Source of the DNA: Hofstenia miamia
Lineage: Eukaryota > Xenacoelomorpha > Acoela
Length of the DNA: 64,000 nt
Direction: 5' to 3'
Assembly: GCA_004352715.1 (NCBI GenBank)
Contig: SCFE01000001.1
Location: 1,385,542 to 1,449,541, forward strand
Below the pieces are notes generated by a model. It did no database searches and was not told the origin of the DNA. It was given only the letters and a program-made list of their open reading frames with translations. The position numbers and the translations under genes are program-made. This document shows, piece after piece, positions 55,201 to 64,000 of this stretch. How positions within the stretch are numbered: the first letter of the stretch is position 1; each line of letters starts with the position of its first letter.

Positions 55201-58200
55201 CTAAAATATCTTGAATATAAGTTTCTTGAATGGCTATGTCAGCCTTTAAGCAATTGTCCAGTGCCAGCTTGTGATCAAGCACATTCATAGAATTGCGTGC
55301 CACCCAAACTAAGTACTTATTATCCCTTTCCAAATTAGTATTTTGTACCATCAATTCACTTTGTTTAAAATGTAGCATTAGTAACTTATTGTTATTTTTC
55401 ATTAATAGTTGCTTGTTTTCATTAACTGTTTTGAAATTTTCATTCCCAGAATTTTCAATGATTAAAAATTGCAAGTAATTTTTCATTAATAAATTTAATA
55501 AACTTTGATATTTTTGCACAAGGATTACAATTTTAAACACTGAAAATTTTATGTAATCAATATTACAATAATGGTAACATAGCTGAGTACCAATGGAATA
55601 CACAAATTGTTTGATGAAACAAATAATCGTTTGTTGTCTTTTAAGAGTTTCATAAACGTTTTTAATATTTAAAAACATCATTTTAATATTTGTGAAATTT
55701 GTTTCCAGCGGACTGAACTCTACGGTAATGTTCTCATAGTAGCATTTATATTTTAACTGATTAAGACTTTCATATGTTTTGTAAACTTGATATTTTTGAT
55801 TATAAACAATAGATTTCAAATGTTCATTTTCAACATATTTTTGTACAATAATATCATTCATAATCAAAATTTCACACTCCTTAGATATGTTTTGTTCAAT
55901 AATATAAATAATATGATTTTGTAAGGTAAGACTATATGCCTCTTTGCTTAAGTTTCTTATGCACTGTTCAAAATAATGTTCATTATCCTTAAACCTTAAT
56001 GCTGATAATTTTTTTGCATGTATTAGACTAGAAATAATTGTGCTCTCTTGCTCCAAGTCTATAGTGAAAAATAAATAATTATTCAATTCTAAGTAATGCA
56101 ATAGGCATTTTGATTGTTCTATCATTACCATTTTACAATTACTTTTATCAATTAGGTGTTGTTCATTTTCACTTTGCAAATGCTTATGATATTGCACTTG
56201 CTGAGTGTAATTTTCTTTTATGTCAGTTATAAAAATATTCAATTCTTCAATAATTTCTTCCTTTTGTTGCAATTGTATTTCTAAGCTATCTACCTTTAGT
56301 GAAAATAATACTAGTTTTTCTTGCTCTTCTTTATTATTCAAATGACATGATTGAAGAATTTCTTCAAGTTGGCAAATGTAGAAGATGTTTTCTTCATTAG
56401 ATTTTTGATAAAAATCAAAGTTCATTGACAGACATTCAATTTCCATTTTTAGCCTAAGTATTTCACCTTCATTAAGAAAAGATTGTTGTTGTAATTTTAA
56501 TAAATTACTTTGCAGATATTCATTTTCTCTTTTAACAAGTTTAAATTGCATAGTATTGAAAATGTTGAGTTTCATTAGGCTTAATACTTCACTATTCAAA
56601 TAGTTAATGTCCCTCAAAAGAAAATAAGCAACAGCCAAATATTGCCAATTCCTTTCATTTAAGCAATAAAGTTTTTGTTGTGTAGCATAAAATTCATTTT
56701 TATCATTTAGCAATAAAAATTCTAGGTTTCTGTTTTTTCCAACTTCCTGTTCTATGTCAAACAATAGATATGCTATTTCATTATTTTTATTTACAATTAT
56801 TTCTTTATGAATTACATTAGCAGAATTACTACTATTGCAATAACTTCTTAAGATTGCTATAATTTCTACAAAGCATACAGAATTTAGTTCATGGTTTTCT
56901 TTTGAAGTGATTTTAACAGTTTGCAACAAACAAGCCGTATTCTCAATCCATGAAATAAGTGAACACAAAATAGCATTTAGCATTATTATTATGTTTACTG
57001 ATTCTTCAATTTGTATTCTAAGAACTTTGGATTCAGTAATTTCTGAATATAGTTCATTCAAAATATTTCTGCATAATTCTCTTTCAGGTTTTGTAGTGGT
57101 TTGCAATTTGTTTTTATTATTAAATTCTGACTCAATAGCTATGTTAGCTATACTATTTTGCTCCTCCAGTTGTTCAATAACTTTCTTGTATTCTTCTATT
57201 CCATTCTTCAAAGCATCCAATTCTAGTTGCTTTTTAGTTAATTGAACCTTGTAAGCATTCTCTCGTTTCTCGCATAGAATGTGTGTTTCAACTGTTTCTT
57301 TCACATATTCTTCCTTAAATTCATTTTTATTTGAGTCTTTGATATTAGTTTTATCTAACTGAAATTTAGCATCTTCTTGGATTTTGATTATATTTTCTTC
57401 TAAAAAATAGCAATACATGGTGTGCTCATTTATAGAAATTCGATAGTGCATCTGTTCTTTCTTAAGAAGCTCCAGTTCTTCTTCCGTTTTATTTTGAAAC
57501 ATTTCAATATTTATATAGTGAAAATATATATTTTTATATTGTTCATACAAATAATAGCACATTCCCTTTGTGTAATTCAGCTCTTTCTTGCAATTAATGT
57601 ACTTTTGTTTAAATTCTTCTTTTTTGAAGAGCGTTCCATTTAGGTCTGTTAGGTCTTTTTGGTGGCATTCATTAAGTAGAAAATGTTTCAATTCATTTGT
57701 ATACATTGCTATTTGCAGCTCTTGGATTTTTTCGCAATATTCCTTATTAGCTCCTTGTATGTCTAAGTTTTCAAATTCCAAATTGGATATTGTATTCAAA
57801 CTTTTATTGATTACAACTTTTAGATCACCATTTTCATTCCTCAAAAGTTCATTCTCAAACATTAATTTTTTAGAAAACTTTTCCAATTCTCTTTGTTGAT
57901 ACAAATTATTTCTTATTTCATAAGTGTTTAGTTCTAATACCTTACTATAGTTAGATATTATATCCTTTGAATTTTTAAAGTGACTTTTATTTTGTTCACT
58001 GAAGTTTTTTAGAAAGATTAAAGCACATTCATATTTTGAATTATATTCACTGCCAGATATAATTAGTTTGTGTAGCATTGTTTTAAGATATTTCATGCAC
58101 ATGACAAAAAGCTTTTTGCAATAATAAAATTTGTCATTTAATTTTGAAACACATAGAGACATTTCTTGTAAACTAGCAGCTTGCAGTGTTGTTGATAGGA

Positions 58201-61200
58201 TACACCATCTGTTGTCTGAATTAAATGTTTTAATGAGATTGGACATTTCCTTAATGGTATGTTGTAAAAATTTTGAGAAATGGCACTGGAAATATTTAAA
58301 TTTCTTAGTTACAAGATCATTTTCAAACGATGATTGATAAAAATCTAATGCCCATTCATTAGTAATACATGCATAGTTTTTGGCTTCAATTGTTCTCTCT
58401 ATTTGATAGAATTCACATTCACTTTCCAAGAAAAGTGTTTTTGAATTCTTGTTATCTGCTTCATTTATCAAACTGTCTATGATTTCAGTTAAATTACGCA
58501 TTTTTGAATTAGTCACGAAAACTTCATTCTTAGAAATCATATTCTCAAATGTATTCACTTCATTGTCAAAATCTTTAAACTTATTTTCTAATTGCTTGTT
58601 GAACAAATTGTTTTCACTATTTCTACTATGGGAGAGTTGCTTTGACAGTTTACATTTTATATCCTCTAAGTTCCCAATTAAGAATTCGTTTTCATCTTTT
58701 ATTTTCAAGATCTCATTATTGCCTTCTTCAATTTTTGAGCATAACAAAAGCTTTCCTTCATACATTTCATTGCGAGCTAAATCCGCTTCAAATTTATAAC
58801 ACATGTTCTGTTCCAAAAATGCATTACTATAACTTTCACAATTTAAAACATATTCATCTAACAAAACCATGTTGGTGTTGTTGAAATTCTCTTGGAGTTT
58901 GTTCAGCATTATTTGATCATCTTTTAATTTTGTTTCATTTTTTTCCTTCAAAATTATTTCGTTGAGGTCATGGATTAGTGTTTCTTTACCATCAAGTTCT
59001 GATACATTCCTCAGGAACAATTGCTGTTGTGAATGTAATCTGTCTAAAATTTGTTCTGTTTGTCGCTCACTTTGAAATTTCTCGAATTCAAATTGCTTAT
59101 TCACTAATAATGATTTTTCAGTCTGTAAATTTAATTGACAATTTTCCTTTGCCATTTTGTTTAAGTTTCTAATAATTGCTAAATTTTGAATCGATAAACC
59201 CCTTAAATATTGCTCAACTTCTGCAATGCTTTTACACAAAAGAGTGTTCGATTTTCTAAATTTATGTAAAATAATTTTGATGTTTTCAGTTAAAATTACT
59301 AAGGGCTTTACTTTTTCATGAATTTTAAATATATTCGCCTTAACTTTATCAACTAAATCAATTACCTTATTGCAAAAGAGGCTTACGTTTATATCTTCTG
59401 CTTCGAAAATTAAAGCATATTTTAAATAGAAATTTTCACTTGTTAACTTACAGTTTCTTGAACGCAAATTAGCTTCATTAATTTTTTGTATCGACATCAA
59501 TGCTCTTAGTTGATCATTTTCTTGGTCCAATTCTAGTTTATTTCTGTTGGTTTCTTTAAGTTGTTCATTAATGTGGTTGATTTCAAATTGTGAGTAATGA
59601 ATTGCTATTTTCTGGTGATTGTAAATGGAAAAAATCCATTCAAAAGAAACTTCGTAGTTTCGTATAGTTTTTAACATTTCCCAATTAATTACATTCTTAG
59701 AAGTACTCTCATCACAAAGCGTGACGTTTTCTTGATATAGAACCTCATTTAAATTACTAGCATAATGATATAAATTCAACAGGTAATCAATTTCTTTTCT
59801 TAACATCGTATGCACTTTATTTGTTGAAGGCGTGCTACTATCGTCTGTTTTAACTATTAAATCATTACGCATTCTGTCCACTAGGTTGGAAAGAATATCA
59901 TTTTCATGATTGGTCAGCTTCTCATTAATTTCAGTAGGTACTTGTTTCTTAGAAACTTTCGCATAGGTATTGGCCGCGGCTTTACTCAATTCATTTGTAG
60001 TTTGAAATAAATATTGATTTTCTCTATCATACGTTTGGTTCAATCTCTCTAATTCTGTTGATTTTTGCCAAAAAATTAAGTGTGCATTTTCTTCACTGAG
60101 CAAAGATTGTTTTAAGGAAGGAATATGACAATTATGAGCAATACATAACTTAGAATTCAAGTCATCTATTACCATTGACTTTTGCTCTAATTCTAATTCA
60201 AGCTTGTGGATTTTATCGTCTAAATCATTTTCAGTGATTGCATTTTTCCATAAGCTTGTCTTAGATTCTTCTCTTAACATTTGAATTTTGATATTGTTTA
60301 CACTGCATCCCAAATCATTGATATTTCTTAAATAATCAATTTCGTAGTAGAGACTTTGATTCTCCTTTAACAGAACTTGAAGCTCCTGCACTGCAGAATT
60401 GTTTTGTTGCGCAAGATTACTTAATGCATCTGAAAATACAGCTAACTGCATATTTGCAACGCTTAGTTCTTTCTCATACACGGCGTGTTCCCCTTTTTTA
60501 TCCTCTAGGATTCCATATAAAACATGGAGCTCATTAATGAATTGCATTGATTTATTGAACATGTCTTCATAGTAGCTAATATAATTTTGAAATATTAAAA
60601 GCATAATTTGTTGCTCATTTTGATTTTTATTGTTGAATTCAAGATTTTTTGATAAAACACATTCATAGTGCTTTGATTCTTCGTTTTCTTTCATCATTAA
60701 AAAATTCTTGCTTTTCAACTTTTCTAAAATATGATTAAGTTTAATTATTTCACTTTCTTTTATGGCTTCTTTTTCAACTGCATTTTGCTTCTCTTTGTAT
60801 TCATGTAATAGTTCACATTTTTGAATTTCACACGTAGCTCTTATTTGTTCAATGATTTTAGCTAAATCTTTGCAGTAACTATCCAACATGTTGTATTCAA
60901 ATAATTTTAATTTATAACGATAATTTGAGCAAATTTTGTTTGAATGTAATTCGGATATATACTGACTACAGAAATCAAGCTGCTCTTTTAAATTGTAGAT
61001 ATCTACTTTCTGTTGCTCTATAGTATTCAGCATGTGAATCTCTGATCCTTGGGAAGACTGCAGTTGCCCATCTACTAAGGTTAAAACATACCTTAGATAT
61101 AATATGTCATTGTACAATTGTGCTTCCGTGTTTTCTTGTAGGCACTTTTGTAGTGAAATTTGATGTTCTTGCTTTTCTAAGTAACATAATATTGTTTTTG

Positions 61201-62008
61201 TTTTCTCCTGATAAACTGCGTCATTATTAGAAATCATTTTATGAAGTGAGCAAATTTCATGTTTTTGCATGTGATTCAATAGCTCTTGTGATTTCAGTTC
61301 ATTAAGCAGAGATTGATTGTCTATTTCCCACAAAGCAGTAGTTTTTTCAAGTTCGTTTTTCATATTGTTTAGCGTAAGTTGATACATTCTAATTTCAGTA
61401 TCGTATTTATTCGCCTCGGTCTTCAAATTGGCATTATTTTCGCTTAGACATTCAATATGGTGATAAAATTCATCATAAATGTTATTTACAGTTCCTGCAG
61501 AATTTATTTTTAATGTATAACAATATTCATTCATGCTTTCAACAAGATTATACCTCTCTAACCTATAATAGTTCTTTTCTTCATTAGAAAAAAATTTCAA
61601 TTTAAATAAGTCTTTGTTTTCATTTAATAACAGAGACACTTCTTTCTTCATTTCGTCCATTTCCTGTAACAATATATTTTTGTCGTTTTGCAAAAATTGA
61701 AGATGGTACTTCAAGTCATTATTTATTTTTTGATTAACTGATGTTAAGCTCTCCATTTTTTCATGGTATTGACATAATGTAGTGAAGAATCTTTCATTCA
61801 GAAATTGCAAGTCTTTTTCTTGAATAATTAGATTTTCTAAAATTGCATAAGAAAACATACTCATATTATCATGACAAACTTTGAAAATGAAAAAAATTTG
61901 CAATTTATCAAGTGAATTTGTAAGCTTAAGGATAAAATACAAAAATTGACAAACTGATGAGACGTGATTTATTAATGTGAACCCAACATTTTTCAAGTGA
62001 AATTTCAT
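52111..62008 (-). CDS. Giant coiled-coil protein, unassigned (one 9.4-kb exon plus a short 3' exon)
   Basis: A single open frame runs 62008 to 52577 (3,143 codons). I do not recognise the protein. From about residue 50 to the end it is almost continuous heptad-type helix rich in Leu, Asn, Lys, Glu, Ile, Cys and Tyr. I count only about six prolines in over 3,000 residues. No kinesin motor, GRIP, actin-binding or membrane-anchor domain is visible; residues 1-45 are hydrophobic but may not be coding. The preferred start is ATG 61864 (MSMFSYAILENL), since a pyrimidine-rich acceptor-like TTTTCATTTTCAAAG lies 14 nt upstream; ATG 62008 is the alternative. The 3' end of the big exon is probably not TAG 52577: CAG|GTCAGT at 52586 is a donor that splices in phase 0 to the exon at 52254. 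Size and composition suggest a golgin-, centrosome- or kinetochore-type scaffold (inference). Confidence 0.75.
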
Positions 62009-64000
62009 GATTGAACTAATGTCAGATGATGTCCAAATGTTGCAATTTTCGAATCTTGTTATTTTCTTGTTTAAAAGACAAAGTTATTTGATTAAAATGA
62101 GAAATTAAAAATATTTCATACTAAATTACTACTTATGAAATTGTGCATACACTGCATCACTTTTATTGATACTGCACAATAATTTAACTTGGAGTGTTCT
62201 CCTAGATAATTTTCAAGGATTGCAATCCATTTGAGAAGTGGGAAAATATTTATTTTGGAAAAAGTTTGTATAAATTTGTATGAAATTTAATTTATCAACA
62301 AGTACCATCCAACACCCCAAACCGAAAACAGTAACTTAACAATGCGGGCTGGGTCCCCAATTCTATTTAAAAAGGGAGCTTAGTCCTCTATTCGAGTACA
62401 CTCCTGAGATTAATAATATGCTGTTTCTATGATTTAAAGTTCTCTATTGTTGCATTTAACGGTTAAACTAAGTTTAAGGTAATTTTATTACCGCAAATAC
62501 AAGCAGAATAAGATTTTGCGCTCAAATCTAATAGGAATAACCTGATATTTTGTGACTTTTCCACATTTTTGAAGTACTTTTCGTCGGCAAAATATGGGAG
62601 CTATCCTAACTTTACTTATTTAGATTCAACAAATACACACAATAAACTAATTTTGAGGTAACTTTTCACCTCAAAAGAAATCAAATTAAAATTCTTGTTT
62701 AGGATGATTGCTAGTTTGTTATAGTAATATCACGCTTGAAAAACCCTAATGCTTGATTGTATGAAAATTTTATTAATATTCATTTAGCTTGTAACCAAAA
62801 AAAATCATCTATATTGTGAAATTCTAACTCTTTTAGTTTTTGTATGCTATGACTTTTTTGTATATTTTAGTTGCTATGTGAAGAAGACAATTGCGAAAGA
62901 AGCAATATCAAGTATAGGACTCCAGGAATTAGAATTTAATATATATGAAAGGTCACATTGAAATCTTAAATATAGATGAGATTTCTCAATTTTGAAGAAA
63001 ATATTGATGTAACAGTGGGTGACTTAGAAATTTTGAATATTCAAAGCTCTACTAGCTACTAGGAAGAGGAAGTGAACTTCAATTTCCAATAAAATAAACA
63101 ACCCAGTTGGGAGAGAGAGTCATCTCGGAACATTATTCATACTAATTTTGGTGCACCAAATCATGTACATGTTGTGAAACCATCTTATTCTATAAATATA
63201 TTTATGGAAGAAATCTTAGAGGGCTGCTTTCATTATACAAAATTGTAAACTCGTCCAAATTTAGTGGCACTTCATTTAGAGGTGCATTGAATTCATTGGA
63301 AGCAAGTAGATAGACCTGAACTTGAAGCATTTATTTGAGTGTATATAGTAGCATTGAGTTCAAAAGGTACATGATGTCAGCTTAGAAAAACGAGGCTCGC
63401 CAGTCTTTTGGGTTACTATGATAAAGAAATAGATTTTTATAAATAAAGTGAATTTCTAGATCAAGGTGAATGAAATAATAACGATAAATGTAGTCCAATT
63501 CGTTATATATGAGAAACTTTTCGTCAAACATAAATCATTCTCATCTTCATCCTAACCTGACATTCAATGAGTAACTATTAGAATATTACGATGGTGTTTA
63601 AATATATTAGAGTTGAGCTTGGGGCAGGCCGCCTCACAAGCTGCTTGCGGGTTACCATCGGACAATGGTTACTGCTTGAGCAGTTGGGCGGGGTGCCGTG
63701 CGACCGAAATATGACCAAACCATGGAAATCAGTATATAGTTATGTGAGCGTTTACGAAGGTATCAATTTAGTTAATTATAGCAAATATGACGTGACTTGC
63801 GATTTTCTAGTTGTGGTTGTATAGATATTGATATTTCATTGTATACATTGTTCTTACAAGCAAATTTAATTTTGATGGAAGCTGTAGCAATTAGACATAT
63901 TCTTTGATTTTGTCAAAATGTTTATGCGAATGAGTATTATAGTAAACTATTGTCTAGTTCAAAATACAAGGTATGTATGGTGAACAGATTAACATCTTAT
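62009..64000. other. Unassigned AT-rich DNA upstream of the giant gene
   Basis: Should contain the promoter of the giant coiled-coil gene. An in-frame open stretch without ATG extends only to a TAA near 62085. No upstream exon, RNA gene or transposon is recognised. A 77-codon plus-strand frame at 63591-63824 has a less AT-rich core (GAGRLTSCLRVTIGQW) but no recognised motif. Confidence 0.5.

Noticed and set aside
53097-59172. Several plus-strand ORFs of 60-116 codons within 53-59 kb
   Set aside because: All are antisense shadows of the giant coiled-coil exon. Their Phe/Ser/Leu-rich composition is what the complement of Lys/Glu/Asn codons gives.

Overview
This is an AT-rich window from a metazoan nuclear genome, most likely an invertebrate. 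Evidence: spliced genes with GT-AG introns whose products are recognisable animal proteins (GHITM, TMEM223, eIF6), long gene-poor stretches, many (TA)n microsatellites, and a dense mix of animal-type transposable elements. All three recognised host genes carry a good 3' splice acceptor only 3-6 nt upstream of the start codon and show no visible upstream exon. That is what spliced-leader trans-splicing would produce (tunicates, cnidarians such as Hydra, flatworms and others). I cannot name the phylum.

Layout. 1-5.8 kb: decayed Tc1-like transposase, a decayed non-LTR reverse transcriptase, an isolated copy of a retrotransposon 3' tail, and otherwise unassigned DNA. 5.8-7.46 kb: 5' part of a well-preserved non-LTR retrotransposon (copy A), cut by a 1000-N gap. 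8.46-15.1 kb: a decayed Polinton/Maverick (integrase C-terminus with chromodomain, protein-primed PolB with an internal deletion, small virion-type protein, adenain-like protease with intact catalytic residues, fiber-like protein, one unassigned ORF). 16.1-17.9 kb: a decayed mariner and a relic of a transposon-associated SHGKG-motif protein. 18.0-20.6 kb: copy B of the same non-LTR element. It keeps both ends and the restriction-like endonuclease but has lost the RT catalytic core. 20.6-25.5 kb: nothing assignable.

25.5-34.9 kb, minus strand: two mitochondrial membrane-protein genes in tandem, GHITM (3 exons) followed by TMEM223 (2 exons). The 6.4-kb TMEM223 intron holds a hAT element with a mariner nested inside it. 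36.4-46.8 kb: several non-LTR reverse transcriptase relics of at least two families, and a 403-bp MITE with a 9-bp target duplication. That MITE lies in a 1,023-bp block that appears twice around a single N, which is probably an assembly artefact. 48.5-51.1 kb, plus strand: the eIF6 gene (3 exons, one intron of only 39 bp), with a probable piggyBac relic in its second intron. 52.1-62.0 kb, minus strand: a giant, nearly proline-free coiled-coil gene carried mainly on one 9.4-kb exon, with a short additional 3' exon predicted here. The last 2 kb hold nothing I can assign.

The host genes serve mitochondria (GHITM: cristae and ion handling; TMEM223: cytochrome oxidase assembly), ribosome biogenesis (eIF6) and probably a cytoskeletal, centrosomal or Golgi scaffold (the giant coiled coil). 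The rest is mostly transposon archaeology. The points most worth following are the trans-splice-like start sites, the giant coiled-coil gene, the near-identical retrotransposon pair and the Polinton remains.
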